Notes under the pieces: generated by a model | Seen by the model: only the letters and a program-made list of their open reading frames with translations | The model's database searches: none | Told to the model about the DNA's origin: nothing | Position numbers and translations under genes: made by a program | Part shown: in pieces, positions 53,648 to 63,549 of the stretch | Position numbering within the stretch: the stretch's first letter is position 1 | Layout: every line of letters begins with the position of its first letter | NCBI GenBank assembly: GCA_003153155.1 | Contig: PLWV01000004.1 | Location: 119,699 to 183,698, forward strand | DNA length: 64,000 nt | DNA from: Gallionella sp. | Lineage (GTDB): Bacteria > Pseudomonadota > Gammaproteobacteria > Burkholderiales > Gallionellaceae | Direction of reading: 5' to 3'

Positions 53648-54272
53648 ACACCCAGTAAGAAGCCCCCGTCATCACCTTGCCATTCAGCTTCATCGCCAAC
53701 TGCACCGGTTGCGGCAGCTCTGCACCGCCGAGTGAGCTCGCCATATCGGCATGCCCGACCTCATCGGCGTACATCTGCGCCACGATGGCGCGGCTTTTTT
53801 CATCCTGTTGCGGCAACCGATCCAGATGGCTTTGCAGGTGATGCCCTACCTGCCGCTCGGTCTCGGCGAGGAAACCGAGATTCCATTTGTCGCCCAACAG
53901 CCCTGCTACCGCGCCGATTGCCAGCGAGCCGGTGTACCAGAACGGATTCAACAGGCTCAGATGACCGCCCAACTCATACACACGTCTGGCAGTCCAGGCG
54001 AGATGCTCGGTCTCTTCCTGCGCGGCCTGCTGAAGTTTTTGCTGCACCACGGGATCGCGTGCCGTCAGCGCCTGCCCCTGATACAAGGCCTGCGCGCAAA
54101 TCTCGCCGCTATGATTGACGCGCATCAGCGCGGCGGCATTTTTCCTCTCGGCCTCATCCATGGACGCTTCGGGCACGTTTGCATCAGGATAGGCGCGCAC
54201 GCTGTGCGCCTGACTGAATAAAGTGCGCAAGCCCTTATCGAACTCAACAATCATACGATCCAGATTTAACAT
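53646..54272 (-). CDS. coq7: Demethoxyubiquinone hydroxylase
   Basis: A di-iron monooxygenase of 208 residues that performs a late hydroxylation in ubiquinone synthesis. The carboxylate ligands lie in two repeats: MRVNHSGEICAQALYQGQ and EETEHLAWTARRV in the first half, ETERQVGHHLQSHL and MYADEVGHADMAS in the second, giving the ferritin-like four-helix site. Length and motif order match bacterial Coq7 proteins, found mainly in beta- and gammaproteobacteria. It reads toward osmC and is transcribed away from trpC's end. Confidence 0.96.
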   Translation of the reverse strand: MLNLDRMIVEFDKGLRTLFSQAHSVRAYPDANVPEASMDEAERKNAAALMRVNHSGEICAQALYQGQALTARDPVVQQKLQQAAQEETEHLAWTARRVYELGGHLSLLNPFWYTGSLAIGAVAGLLGDKWNLGFLAETERQVGHHLQSHLDRLPQQDEKSRAIVAQMYADEVGHADMASSLGGAELPQPVQLAMKLNGKVMTGASYWV

Positions 54273-54293
54273 GACACCTCCATCGGTTAGAGA

Positions 54294-55082
54294 TCAGGCA
54301 AACAATCGAGCCAATTCTACCCCAGGATCACCTGCGCGCATGAACGCCTCACCCACCAAAAACGCATGCACCTGATAGCCGCGCATCAGCTTTACGTCTT
54401 CAGCTTTGCGGATGCCGCTTTCCGTCACAACGATGCGATCCTTGGGAATGCGCGGCAACAAGTCCAGCGTGGTTTGCAGATTCACTTCAAAGGTGCGCAG
54501 GTTGCGGTTGTTCACGCCGATCAGCGGTGTAGTCAGTTGCAGCGCAGCATCCAGCTCATCACCATTATGCACTTCCACCAGCACCGCCATGCCAAGTCTG
54601 TGCGCTAACACCTCGAATGCCTGCATTTGCGCCACATCCAGCGCGGCGGCAATCAGCAGTATCGCATCCGCACCCATCGCACGCGCCTGGTAGATTTGGT
54701 ATTCGTCCACCATGAAATCCTTGCGCAGCACCGGCAAGGCACAAGCCGCGCGCGCTTGTTGCAGATAGGCCGTGCTGCCCTGAAAGAACTGCTCGTCGGT
54801 CAACACCGACAGGCATGCCGCGCCATGTTGCGCATAGCTCGCGGCGATTTCGGCGGGGCGAAAATCGGCGCGCAACACGCCCTTGCTCGGACTGGCCTTC
54901 TTTATTTCAGCGATCACGGCGGCTTGACCTGCGGCAATCCTGGCGCGTATCGCACCGGTGAAATCCCGCACAGGCACAGCCTGCTCTGCTGCGGCCCGCA
55001 TCGCTGCGAGCGGCTTGATGGCTTGCGCTTCAGCCACTTCCTGTACTTTGACCGCGAGAATTTTTTTGAGAATGTCGGACAT
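54294..55082 (-). CDS. trpC: Indole-3-glycerol phosphate synthase
   Basis: Closes the indole ring in tryptophan synthesis. The 262-residue TIM barrel shows [19 protein letters not shown] (about 62-80) with the catalytic Lys, [33 protein letters not shown] with the second Lys, [10 protein letters not shown], and [12 protein letters not shown]. The start at 55082 fits homologues; an upstream extension exists but is not family-like. It is divergent from proA with about 80 bp between them. In related bacteria trpC follows trpD; here no other trp gene is in the window. Confidence 0.96.
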   Translation of the reverse strand: MSDILKKILAVKVQEVAEAQAIKPLAAMRAAAEQAVPVRDFTGAIRARIAAGQAAVIAEIKKASPSKGVLRADFRPAEIAASYAQHGAACLSVLTDEQFFQGSTAYLQQARAACALPVLRKDFMVDEYQIYQARAMGADAILLIAAALDVAQMQAFEVLAHRLGMAVLVEVHNGDELDAALQLTTPLIGVNNRNLRTFEVNLQTTLDLLPRIPKDRIVVTESGIRKAEDVKLMRGYQVHAFLVGEAFMRAGDPGVELARLFA

Positions 55083-55162
55083 TGCTGCGTCTGCATTTAA
55101 GAAAGACGCGCATTTTAGCACTTAGGGTAAAATGCTCCCTACAACAAAACACCTGGAACATC

Positions 55163-56422
55163 ATGCAGAACGTCAAAGAATATATGCAGGTAGTCGGCCA
55201 GACCGCGCGCGCGGCTTCGCGCCTCATGGCGCAGGCAGACACCGCCACCAAAAATCGCGCGCTGCAAGAAATCGCCGCCGCACTGCAAAGCCAATCTGCG
55301 CAACTGCTCGCAGCAAATGCCAAAGATGTCGCGGCAGCGCGCGCCAGCGGACTGGATGATGCTTCGGTGGATCGCCTGACACTGACCGAAAAATCCGTGC
55401 GCGGCATGGCCGAAGGCCTGCAGCAAATCGCGCAACTGCCCGATCTCATCGGTGCGATCAGCGACCTGAATTATCGCCCGTCCGGCATTCAAGTCGGCAA
55501 GATGCGCGTGCCGCTGGGCGTGATCGGCATCATTTACGAGTCCCGTCCCAATGTGACTGCGGACGCTGCCGGGCTGTGCCTGAAATCCGGCAATGCGGCG
55601 ATTTTGCGCGGCGGATCTGAAGCCATTCATTCCAATCAAGCCATCGCAGCTTGCGTGCATGCCGGGCTGCGCGCTGCCGGATTGCCGGAGACTGCCGTCC
55701 AAGTCGTCGCCACCACAGATCGCGCCGCCGTGGGCGAACTCATCACCATGAAGGAATATGTGGATGTGATCGTGCCGCGCGGCGGCAAGGGCTTGATCGA
55801 GCGCATTTCCGAACATGCGCGCATTCCCATGATCAAACACCTGCATGGCGTGTGCCACGTTTATATTGATGACGAAGCCGATCTCGATAAGGCCATACGC
55901 ATTGCCGACAACGCCAAGACACATCGTTATGGCGTGTGCAATGCGATGGAAACGCTGCTGGTCGCGCAAAGCGTGGCTGAGAAAGTATTGCCGCCGCTGT
56001 GCAAGATTTACCTGGCCAAGGGCGTGGAACTGCGCGGCGATGAGGCGGCCCGCGCGATAGTCAAGCAGATGAAAGCTGCAACCGAGGAAGACTGGATCAC
56101 CGAATATCTCGCGCCGATTCTTGCGGTGCGGGTGGTGGCTGGCCTGGATGAAGCCATTGAGCATATCAGCACCTACGGCTCGCAGCACACCGACAGCATC
56201 GTCACGGAAAATTACACCAAGGCGATGCGCTTCCTGCGCGAGGTGGATTCCAGCTCGGTGATGGTGAACGCCTCGACGCGCTTCGCTGACGGCTTTGAGT
56301 ATGGCTTGGGTGCTGAGATCGGCATCTCCACCGACAAGTTGCACGCACGCGGCCCGGTCGGTCTGGAAGGGCTGACCTCGCAAAAGTACATCGTGCTGGG
56401 CAGCGGCCAGATAAGGATTTAG
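55163..56422 (+). CDS. proA: Gamma-glutamyl phosphate reductase
   Basis: Second step of proline synthesis, NADPH-dependent. The 419-residue aldehyde-dehydrogenase-like protein contains [50 protein letters not shown] and the catalytic cysteine segment [15 protein letters not shown] (about Cys260), ending [19 protein letters not shown]. The start at 55163 is the first one that fits homologues. A CCCTCTCCC-type repeat begins six bases after its stop. Confidence 0.96.
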   Translation: MQNVKEYMQVVGQTARAASRLMAQADTATKNRALQEIAAALQSQSAQLLAANAKDVAAARASGLDDASVDRLTLTEKSVRGMAEGLQQIAQLPDLIGAISDLNYRPSGIQVGKMRVPLGVIGIIYESRPNVTADAAGLCLKSGNAAILRGGSEAIHSNQAIAACVHAGLRAAGLPETAVQVVATTDRAAVGELITMKEYVDVIVPRGGKGLIERISEHARIPMIKHLHGVCHVYIDDEADLDKAIRIADNAKTHRYGVCNAMETLLVAQSVAEKVLPPLCKIYLAKGVELRGDEAARAIVKQMKAATEEDWITEYLAPILAVRVVAGLDEAIEHISTYGSQHTDSIVTENYTKAMRFLREVDSSSVMVNASTRFADGFEYGLGAEIGISTDKLHARGPVGLEGLTSQKYIVLGSGQIRI

Positions 56423-56427
56423 CGAAA

Positions 56428-56580
56428 CACCCTCCTCTCCCACTTGTGGGAGAGGGTTGGGGAGAGGGTCGCTTCGATTTTCACCCTCTCCCTGATGGAA
56501 CAACTAGCCATTCCACTAGGTTGCCAAAGAACGACAACCAAGTGGCTGGTTATAGCCCTCCCCCTCAAGGGGGAGGGAAC
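56428..56580. repeat. CCCTCTCCC-type repeats between proA and lpdA
   Basis: Two GC-rich palindromic units: ACCCTCCTCTCCCAC with GTGGGAGAGGGTTGGGG (56428-56469), and a second CCCTCTCCC unit, followed by CCCTCCCCCTCAAGGGGGAGGG at 56555-56578 (arms of about ten). These are the same type as the asnB insert. No gene; the last 28 bp hold the lpdA ribosome-binding site. Confidence 0.75.
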
Positions 56581-56607
56581 GATAATCAGAGCATTTACGG
56601 AGAACAC

Positions 56608-58404
56608 ATGAGCCAAACCATCGAAGTAAAAGTACCGGACATCGGCGATTTCAAAGACGTTGCGGTCATTGAGGTATTTGTAAAGGCCGGTGAAAAAGTC
56701 GAGGCCGAGCAATCGCTGATCACTTTGGAAACCGACAAGGCCGCCATGGAAGTACCCAGCCCCGCTGCGGGCGTGGTGAAGGAATTGAAAGTCAAGGTCG
56801 GCGATAAAGTTTCGGAAGGCAGTGTGATCCTGACACTTGAAAGCAGTTCGGCTGTCGTGACTCCTGCTGCAAAACCTGCAGCCAGTGCACCGACCCCAGC
56901 TGCGGCCTCGAATAAATCACCCACTCCCACTCCCACTCCCACTCCCACGCCTACTCAAGCATCAGCGCCCGCCCCAAAAGCCTTCGCCAAAGGTGACATG
57001 CACGCCGAAGTGCTGGTGCTGGGCGCGGGCCCCGGCGGCTACACCGCCGCGTTCCGCGCTGCCGATCTGGGCAAGCAGGTGGTGCTGGTGGAGAAGCACG
57101 CCAACTTAGGCGGCGTGTGTCTTAATGTCGGTTGCATTCCATCCAAGGCATTGCTGCATGTCGCCAAGGTCATCGGCGAAGCCGAAGAAGTGGCGCATCA
57201 CGGCGTGACTTTCAGCAAGCCCAAGATCGACATCGATCAAATCCGCACCTGGAAAGAAAGCGTTATCGGCAAGCTCACCGGCGGGTTAAAGCAACTGGCC
57301 AAGCAGCGCAAGGTGCAGGTGGTCGAAGGTGCTGCGAAATTCGCCAGCGCAAACAGCCTGGTGGTCAAGACCACCGAGGGCAACAAGACCATCACGTTTG
57401 ATACCGCCATCATCGCGGCGGGTTCCAGCGTGGCGCGCATTCCCGGCTTCCCTTACGACGATCCGCGCATCATCGACTCCACCGGCGCGTTGGCATTGCA
57501 GGACGTGCCGAAGCGCATGTTGATCATCGGTGGCGGCATCATCGGGCTGGAAATGGCCACGGTGTATGACGCGCTCGGCAGCAAGATCAGCGTGGTGGAA
57601 TTGGCCGACGGCCTGATTCCGGGTGCGGATCGCGACCTGGTGCGCCCGCTGCAAAAACGCATTGAGAAACGCTACGAAGCGATTTACTTGAAGACCAAGG
57701 TCAACAAGATCGAAGCATTGAAGAATGGCCTGAAGGTGCATTTCGAAGGTGCGCAAGCGCCTGAGCCGCAACTGTATGACCGCGTGTTGATGGCCGTGGG
57801 TCGCCGTCCCAACGGGCGCGACATCGGCGCGGAAGCAGCCGGCGTATTGGTCAACGAGCGCGGCTTCATTCCGGTGAACCAACAGATGCGCACCAACGTG
57901 CTGCATATCTACGCGATCGGTGACATCGTCGGCGACCCGATGCTGGCGCACAAGGCGAGTCATGAGGGCAAGGTGGCAGCAGAAGTCATCGCCGGACATC
58001 ACGCCGCGTTCGAGCCGCTGACCATTCCTTCCGTCGCCTACACCGATCCCGAAATCGCCTGGATGGGCCTGACCGAAACGCAAGCCAATGCACAGGGCAT
58101 AGCCTACGAAAAAGCCAGCTTCCCTTGGGCAGCATCGGGACGCGCGTTGTCCATCGGTCGCGAAGAAGGTGTCACAAAATTGCTGCTCGACCCGCAATCC
58201 CGCCGCATTCTTGGCGCAGGCATCGTCGGCGTGAATGCCGGTGAATTGATTGCCGAAGCGGTACTGGCTTTGGAAATGGGCGCGGACATGGAAGACATCG
58301 GCCTGACCATTCACCCACATCCGACACTGTCGGAAACGCTGGGCTTCGCGGCGGAAATCGCAGAGGGCAGTATCACCGATTTGTACGTGCCGAAGAAGAA
58401 ATAA
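56608..58404 (+). CDS. lpdA: Dihydrolipoyl dehydrogenase with N-terminal lipoyl domain
   Basis: The E3 flavoenzyme of 2-oxoacid dehydrogenase complexes, 598 residues. An N-terminal lipoyl domain has Lys44 in [12 protein letters not shown]; a linker follows that holds [16 protein letters not shown], encoded by tandem CCCACT hexamers; then the FAD site [18 protein letters not shown], redox cysteines about 171 and 176 in [15 protein letters not shown], the NAD site [19 protein letters not shown] and the C-terminal [12 protein letters not shown] start at 56608, after ACGGAGAA. aceE and aceF, the usual partners, are not adjacent: repeats and proA lie upstream instead. Confidence 0.95.
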   Translation: MSQTIEVKVPDIGDFKDVAVIEVFVKAGEKVEAEQSLITLETDKAAMEVPSPAAGVVKELKVKVGDKVSEGSVILTLESSSAVVTPAAKPAASAPTPAAASNKSPTPTPTPTPTPTQASAPAPKAFAKGDMHAEVLVLGAGPGGYTAAFRAADLGKQVVLVEKHANLGGVCLNVGCIPSKALLHVAKVIGEAEEVAHHGVTFSKPKIDIDQIRTWKESVIGKLTGGLKQLAKQRKVQVVEGAAKFASANSLVVKTTEGNKTITFDTAIIAAGSSVARIPGFPYDDPRIIDSTGALALQDVPKRMLIIGGGIIGLEMATVYDALGSKISVVELADGLIPGADRDLVRPLQKRIEKRYEAIYLKTKVNKIEALKNGLKVHFEGAQAPEPQLYDRVLMAVGRRPNGRDIGAEAAGVLVNERGFIPVNQQMRTNVLHIYAIGDIVGDPMLAHKASHEGKVAAEVIAGHHAAFEPLTIPSVAYTDPEIAWMGLTETQANAQGIAYEKASFPWAASGRALSIGREEGVTKLLLDPQSRRILGAGIVGVNAGELIAEAVLALEMGADMEDIGLTIHPHPTLSETLGFAAEIAEGSITDLYVPKKK

Positions 58405-58431
58405 TATCGGAGCGTGGGCATCTTCATCTCG

Positions 58432-58506
58432 CATAGGGTGGAAGCCCCGCAGGGGTGTTCCGCTACATCGACATATTCGGCGGAACCGCGGCGCGTTCCG
58501 CCCTAC
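58432..58506. repeat. REP-like pair with GTAGGGCGGAA head
   Basis: Read outward on the minus strand, GTAGGGCGGAACGCG with a GGCGGAA/TTCCGCC hairpin; the left unit is degenerate (ATAGGGTGGAAGCCCCGCAG). It is a fourth GTAG-headed family in the window. Confidence 0.65.
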
Positions 58507-58521
58507 GCAAGCTACCAATCT

Positions 58522-58725
58522 CGTCATTCCGGCATAAGCCGGAATCCAGTGGTTTTATCAAAAATGCGGTTAGGTTTTGTCCCGCGTTGCGGGGAATATT
58601 TTCATTGACTGGATTCCGGCCGACCCTCACCTCAATCCTCTCCCGCTTGCGGGAGAGGAGGCGATCGTCCCTTCCCCCTTTCAGGGGGAAGGTTAGGATG
58701 GGGGTTTTCTCGCCGGAATGACAGC
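58522..58725. repeat. Nested repeats: GTCATTCCGG units interrupted by CCCTCACC units
   Basis: A GTCATTCCGGC...GCCGGAATCCAG palindrome (58522-58550) is followed by a second CTGGATTCCGG half at about 58611-58620. Its partner CCGGAATGAC lies at 58713-58722, and between the halves sits a CCCTCACCTCAATCCTCTCC...GGTTAGGATGGGGG unit (about 58622-58705). One repeat family has inserted into another. Confidence 0.75.
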
Positions 58726-58754
58726 TTTTGCAGTCCCGATCCTTCTTCATAAAT

Positions 58755-59275
58755 ATGAGTGAAACAGCCAGCCTCTACTCCCTCTTCATCAGCAGCTTCT
58801 TCGCTGCCACGTTGCTGCCCGGCGGCTCCGAAGCCGTGTTGTTCGGCGTGCTCAAGGCCTACCCGGAAACTTTGTGGATTGCATTCGGTATCGCCACCGT
58901 AGGTAACACATTGGGCGGGATGGTGACCTCTTCGGCATGGGCTGGCTGTTGCCACAGCGGAAGGGTGGCAGCAAGGCTGCCGGGCACCCACCGGCGGTGT
59001 CAATTCCGCCCAACCGAAGGTTGGAGACGGATTGCCTACCTTTGGTTTACTCCTTGCGGGTGCAAACCCAGCAACTCAAGCACGTCGAAAAAGTGCGCCG
59101 TTATGGCACATCTGCACTGCTGTTCGCATGGGTGCCGCTGATCGGTGATGCGCTGTGTCTTGCCGCCGGTTGGCTGCGCCTAAACCCATGGCAAGCCGCG
59201 TTGTTCATGGCTATCGGCAAGCTCGCGCACTATGGACTGATTGCGGCGGCTATGTCATACCCATTGAGCAAGTAA
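58755..59275 (+). pseudogene. yqaA: YqaA-family (DedA/SNARE-like) membrane protein, frameshifted and interrupted
   Basis: The beginning (LYSLFISSFFAATLLPGGSE, then GIATVGNTLGGMVT) and the end (VEKVRRYGTSALLFAWVPLI, GDALCLAAGWLRLNPWQAAL) are those of a YqaA-type protein. Two defects separate them. First, a one-base loss or two-base gain near 58930 shifts the frame just before GMGWLLPQRK. Second, 58964-59068 is an in-frame insert of about 35 codons carrying the structured element. Without the frameshift the insert would be tolerated, as in dnaG. A sequencing error at 58930 is the alternative. Confidence 0.8.
58984..59063. repeat. Structured palindromic element, copy in yqaA
   Basis: Outer stem GCACCC (58984-58989) with GGGTGC (59058-59063), middle CAATTCCG with CGGATTG, inner CCAACC-GAA-GGTTGG. 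GTGTCAATTCCG (58997-59008) and ACGGATTGCCT (59027-59037) match the dnaG copy at the same spacing; ATTGCCTACCTTTGG matches the 18.8 kb copy at 14 of 15 positions. Confidence 0.8.
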
Positions 59276-59319
59276 CGCGATAACAGTATAGTCTGGCGAA
59301 GCTATTTGAGGAGCCACGC

Positions 59320-61107
59320 ATGGAGCAACAGGAAACAAGGGAGCACAAACTGACATTGCCGGAAATCCTGGGCATGCTGATTGCCGATGGCATGGTCAGC
59401 CAGGCTGTCGCCGATGCGCTGATTGCCGAGAGGCGCGGTCACCGTCAGGACACCCACCCACTCGTGTTAATCGCCGCACAAAACTGGAAATCGCTGCTGC
59501 CGCCGCACAAAGCCATGCATCAGGATGCGCTGACTGAATGGCTTGCAGGGCGCGTCGGACTTGAGTATTACCACATTGATCCGCTGAAGATCGACTTTTC
59601 CATTGTCACCGACATCATGTCCAATGACTATGCCGCGCGTTTCGGCATCCTGCCGGTGCAGGTGACACCGAGCGAGGTGGTGATCGCCACCTCCGAACCC
59701 TTCCTGCGTGACTGGGAAAAAGTGCTCAAGCACACACTGCGCAAGGACATCCGCCGCGTCATCGCCACCCCGGAAGACATCGGCCGCTACCTGGTCGAGT
59801 TCTACAATCTGGCACGCTCGGTGAAGACTGCGGCTCAGACCAAGCGTCATGAAAAATCCGGGCAAGCCTCGTTCGAACAATTGGTGGAAATGGGCAAGAC
59901 CAACCGGCAGTTCGATGCCAACGACCAGCATATCGTCCACATCGTTGACTGGTTGTGGCAGTACGCTTTCGAGCAGCGTGCTTCGGACATCCACATCGAG
60001 CCGAGGCGCGACCTCGGGCTGGTCCGCTTCCGCATTGACGGCGTGCTGCATCAGGTATACCAGATTCCCATGTCGGTGATGACCGCCATGACCAGCCGGA
60101 TCAAACTGCTGGGACGAATGGATGTCATCGAGAAACGCCGCCCGCAGGATGGCCGCATCAAGACGCGCACCGTTGAAGGGCAGGAGGTGGAGTTGCGCCT
60201 GTCCACGCTGCCGACGGCCTTCGGCGAGAAACTGGTGATGCGGATTTTCGATCCGGAGGTGCTGGTGCGCGATTTTGCCGAACTCGGATTTTCCGAGGAG
60301 GATCGCGCCCGCTGGGAAAAAATGACGGCGCAGCCGAACGGCATCATTCTCGTCACCGGCCCGACAGGGTCAGGCAAGACCACCACGCTGTATTCCACGC
60401 TCAAACATCTGGCAACGCCCGAGGTCAACGTCTGCACCATCGAAGACCCGATTGAAATGGTCGAACCGGCGTTCAACCAAATGCAGGTACAGAGTGGGAT
60501 TGATCTCCATTTCGTTGACGGGTTGCGGGCGCTGATGCGCCAGGATCCGGACATTATCATGGTGGGCGAAATCCGCGATCTGGAAACCGCCGACATGGCG
60601 ATTCAGGCCGCTCTGACCGGCCACCTCGTGCTGTCCACGCTGCATACCAACGATGCGCCCTCGGCCATCACCCGGCTGCTCGATCTCGGAGTCGCACCTT
60701 TCATGATTAACGCCACGGTACTCGGCATCATGGCACAACGCCTGGTGCGCACGCTGTGCCCGAACTGCAAACAACCCTTTCCGCTACGCGCCGAAGAAAA
60801 CGAATTATGGGACAGCCTTGTCACACCTTGGAAAACCGGCCGGCCACCCCAGTTGCAACATCAGGTTGGCTGTCTCGAATGCCGGATGACGGGTTACACG
60901 GGACGTATCGGCATTTACGAAATCCTGCTCTTGTCACCCGAGTTGCGCAAACTTATTACCCCAACCACCGATGTGGCGCACATTCGCGAGGTAGCCTACC
61001 GCGAAGGCATGAAACCGCTGCGCATTTCCGGCGCAATGAAAGTCGCTGCGGGAACGACAACGCTCGATGAAGTTATCAAAGTGGCGCCGCCAGTAGGTCA
61101 AATGTAG
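59320..61107 (+). CDS. GspE/PilB-type secretion or pilus assembly ATPase
   Basis: A 595-residue hexameric ATPase. An N-terminal MshEN-like domain (LTLPEILGMLIADGMVSQAV, and ARFGILPVQVTPSEVVIATS) precedes the core: SDIHIEPRRDLGLVRFRIDG, Walker A GPTGSGKTTT at about 347, Asp box TIEDPIE, Walker B LRQDPDIIMVGEIRD-like RALMRQDPDIIMVGEIRD, the His box LSTLHTNDA, and the tetracysteine zinc motif (CPNC near 481, CLEC near 518). No pilC, pilD or gsp gene adjoins it, so its machine (type II secretion or type IV pilus) is encoded elsewhere. Confidence 0.93.
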   Translation: MEQQETREHKLTLPEILGMLIADGMVSQAVADALIAERRGHRQDTHPLVLIAAQNWKSLLPPHKAMHQDALTEWLAGRVGLEYYHIDPLKIDFSIVTDIMSNDYAARFGILPVQVTPSEVVIATSEPFLRDWEKVLKHTLRKDIRRVIATPEDIGRYLVEFYNLARSVKTAAQTKRHEKSGQASFEQLVEMGKTNRQFDANDQHIVHIVDWLWQYAFEQRASDIHIEPRRDLGLVRFRIDGVLHQVYQIPMSVMTAMTSRIKLLGRMDVIEKRRPQDGRIKTRTVEGQEVELRLSTLPTAFGEKLVMRIFDPEVLVRDFAELGFSEEDRARWEKMTAQPNGIILVTGPTGSGKTTTLYSTLKHLATPEVNVCTIEDPIEMVEPAFNQMQVQSGIDLHFVDGLRALMRQDPDIIMVGEIRDLETADMAIQAALTGHLVLSTLHTNDAPSAITRLLDLGVAPFMINATVLGIMAQRLVRTLCPNCKQPFPLRAEENELWDSLVTPWKTGRPPQLQHQVGCLECRMTGYTGRIGIYEILLLSPELRKLITPTTDVAHIREVAYREGMKPLRISGAMKVAAGTTTLDEVIKVAPPVGQM

Positions 61108-61116
61108 GGAACCCCT

Positions 61117-61255
61117 AAAAATTCAGAGTTTGCCCAAATGCCCCACAAGGGAACGCCGATCCGCTACGGGCAAAAACAGCCCGCGCGGAATCGTCAGCAA
61201 GGCGCGGAAAAAGGGTAAGCAGGCAAGCCGCGTAGCGGCTGCTCGCAAAAAATTT
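61117..61255. repeat. Dispersed 136-bp repeat, copy 2
   Basis: Inverted relative to 40296-40431. It begins 10 bp after the ATPase stop with AAAAATTCAGAGTTTGCCC and ends GCTGCTCGCAAAAAATTT. The inner CCGCTACGGG...CCCGCGCGG segment is less perfectly palindromic than in copy 1. The rest of the 255-bp gap (61108-61362) holds no other feature. Confidence 0.88.
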
Positions 61256-61362
61256 CGCGCACCATTGGGTAATCACCTTGGTCAACAGTTAGTCACGTTG
61301 CCGGCAGTAAAGTATGGCAAAATCGCCGCCGCTCATCTCGAACCCGATCAGCCATTCTCCCG

Positions 61363-62646
61363 ATGAAAAAAACGCTCTCACTATGGCTAGCCAAGCTCGG
61401 CCCCGGACTGATTACCGGGGCTGCGGATGATGACCCCAGCGGCATTGCCACCTATTCTCAGGGCGGCGCGCAATATGGTTTTGGCACATTGTGGACGCTG
61501 CTTATCACTTATCCGCTGATGGTCGGAATCCAGGTGATCAGCGCGCGCATTGGCTGCATCACAGGCCGCGGTCTGGCGACCAATCTTGCAAAGACCAACT
61601 CGCGCGGAGTCACACTGTCTTTAGTCACACTGCTGTTAGTGGCCAACACCATCAATATCGGAGCCGATCTGGCGGCAATGGCAGACGCCCTTAAATTGGT
61701 AGTCGGCGGACCGAGACACATCTATGCCGTCGCATTAGGCATGATCTGTTTGCTATTGCAGGTGTTCATACCTTACCAACGCTACGTGGGTGTATTGAAG
61801 TGGCTGACGCTGACCTTGTTCGCTTATGTTGGAACAGTATTTGCGTCGCATGTGCCGTGGGGCGAGGTGTTACACGGAACGCTGGTACCAAAAATTGAAA
61901 TCTCACAAAACTACCTGCTTCTCATCGTGGCGATTTTTGGCACGACTATCAGCCCTTATTTGTTTTTCTGGCAGGCAGGCCAAGAGGTGGAGGAACTGGC
62001 AGTGCAGCGCAACGGGGATTCTTTGCGCAAATCGCCAGAAGATGCCCGGCAGCATTTACGCCGCATCAACATCGACACCGCACTGGGCATGGCATTCTCC
62101 AACATTATCGCCTTTTTCATCATGCTGACCACTGCGGTCACCCTGTACACCCACGGCGTGCATGACCTTCAGACTTCCGCCCAGGCCGCTGAAGCACTGC
62201 GCCCGATCGGCGGCGAATTCACGTTTTTATTATTTGCTGCGGGCATTATAGGAACCGGCATGCTGGCCGTGCCCGTGCTGGCAGGCTCGGCGGCCTATGC
62301 GGTGGCGGAAATATTTAACTGGTCGTCCAGCCTCGGACTGGAGCTAAAAGCAGCGAAGGGTTTTTATGCGATCATCGCGCTGGCAACTTTGGTGGGCATG
62401 CTTCTGGATTTCAGTCCCATCGATCCGGTCAAAGCACTGTTGTGGAGTGCCATGATTAACGGGGTGATATCCGTTCCCTTGATGATTGCGATAATGGGTA
62501 TCGCGACACAACAAAAAATCATGGGCAAATTCGTGATCGGTGTTCGACTGAAGTGGTTGGGTTGGCTGGCTACTGGCGTGATGGCTGTTGCGGTATTGGC
62601 ATTTGGCTTGTTCAGCTTGGCGGAATATTTCAAACTGGGTTGGTGA
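61363..62646 (+). CDS. NRAMP family divalent metal transporter
   Basis: A 427-residue inner-membrane transporter. The metal-binding motif of helix 1 is present (GAADDDPSGIATYSQ, 19-33; the family consensus is DPGN, here DPSG), and about eleven hydrophobic helices follow. Helix 6 lacks the canonical MPH motif; the equivalent region reads FLLFAAGIIGTGMLAVPVLA. This puts it in the divergent NRAMP-related branch, several members of which move Mg or other ions rather than Mn/Fe. The start at 61363 lacks a strong ribosome-binding site. Confidence 0.85.
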   Translation: MKKTLSLWLAKLGPGLITGAADDDPSGIATYSQGGAQYGFGTLWTLLITYPLMVGIQVISARIGCITGRGLATNLAKTNSRGVTLSLVTLLLVANTINIGADLAAMADALKLVVGGPRHIYAVALGMICLLLQVFIPYQRYVGVLKWLTLTLFAYVGTVFASHVPWGEVLHGTLVPKIEISQNYLLLIVAIFGTTISPYLFFWQAGQEVEELAVQRNGDSLRKSPEDARQHLRRINIDTALGMAFSNIIAFFIMLTTAVTLYTHGVHDLQTSAQAAEALRPIGGEFTFLLFAAGIIGTGMLAVPVLAGSAAYAVAEIFNWSSSLGLELKAAKGFYAIIALATLVGMLLDFSPIDPVKALLWSAMINGVISVPLMIAIMGIATQQKIMGKFVIGVRLKWLGWLATGVMAVAVLAFGLFSLAEYFKLGW

Positions 62647-62862
62647 TTCCGCTTGGGTCACGGTCGCGATCTAATTTAATGCGTGGGCGACGTGGCATGG
62701 CCGTTCGAAAAGAAAAGCGAAGCTGATCCCTTTAGCTTCGAGCACCCCAGCCAACCAGTACAGGCTGTCACAAACGCCTTTCATAGAGAAACGACATCAT
62801 ATTCTTCACGGGTGTTAACGTTAAATTCGGCGACTAACTTAAAAACCATTTAGGGGAAAATC

Positions 62863-63261
62863 ATGAGCATGATCCAGGAATTTAAAGAATTTGCAGTCAA
62901 TGGAAATGTGGTTGATATGGCCGTCGGTGTAATTATCGGCGCCGCATTCGGAAAAATCGTTTCTTCTTTTGTATCTGATGTCGTCATGCCTCCTATCGGT
63001 GTGCTGGTAGGCGGGGTGGATTTCTCAAAATTAGCTGTTACCCTGCAAGGAGCCACAGCCGCTGCGCCAGCTGTTGTGATCAGCTATGGTAAATTCATTC
63101 AAACGGTTGTGGACTTTACTATTATTGCTGCGGTCATTTTCATGGTCATCAAAGGCATCAACTCGATGAAGAAAAAAGCCGAGGAAGCCGCAGCGACACC
63201 TGCCGCACCGCCGGCGCAAGAAGTTCTGCTGACGGAAATTCGTGATTTGCTGAAAAAATAA
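62863..63261 (+). CDS. mscL: Large-conductance mechanosensitive channel
   Basis: Opens under membrane tension to release solutes on osmotic downshock. The 132-residue protein begins [20 protein letters not shown], with the amphipathic helix and first membrane segment ([20 protein letters not shown]), [15 protein letters not shown], a second segment ([16 protein letters not shown]) and a cytoplasmic helix ending [17 protein letters not shown] lies just upstream. The 216 bp before it, back to the NRAMP stop, show no gene. Confidence 0.97.
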   Translation: MSMIQEFKEFAVNGNVVDMAVGVIIGAAFGKIVSSFVSDVVMPPIGVLVGGVDFSKLAVTLQGATAAAPAVVISYGKFIQTVVDFTIIAAVIFMVIKGINSMKKKAEEAAATPAAPPAQEVLLTEIRDLLKK

Positions 63262-63273
63262 TTCAGCGAAAAC

Positions 63274-63549
63274 ATGTTGCTCGTAAAAACGCTACGCCTC
63301 GTGATTCATGGCCGCGTGCAGGGCGTGTTCTTCCGCGACTCAATGCGCCGTGAAGCGCAAAATCTGGCGGTCGCAGGCTGGGTGCGGAACCGTAGCGATG
63401 GCGCGGTGGAAGCCGCGGTGCATGGCGAACCCGCCGCTGTGGACGCCCTCGTGCGCTGGGCGCGGCGCGGCCCGCAGCGTGCACAGGTAGAGCGGGTGGA
63501 GATCGAGCCGGATGATGGCAGTTACACCAGCTTCGAGGTTATCGGGTAA
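63274..63549 (+). CDS. acyP: Acylphosphatase
   Basis: Hydrolyses carboxyl-phosphate bonds. The 91-residue protein has Arg21 in HGRVQGVFFRDSMRREA and Asn39 in GWVRNRSDGAVEA, the two catalytic residues, and FEVIG-type C-terminus. It is 12 bp behind mscL on the same strand and may be cotranscribed. Length is standard. Confidence 0.95.
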   Translation: MLLVKTLRLVIHGRVQGVFFRDSMRREAQNLAVAGWVRNRSDGAVEAAVHGEPAAVDALVRWARRGPQRAQVERVEIEPDDGSYTSFEVIG

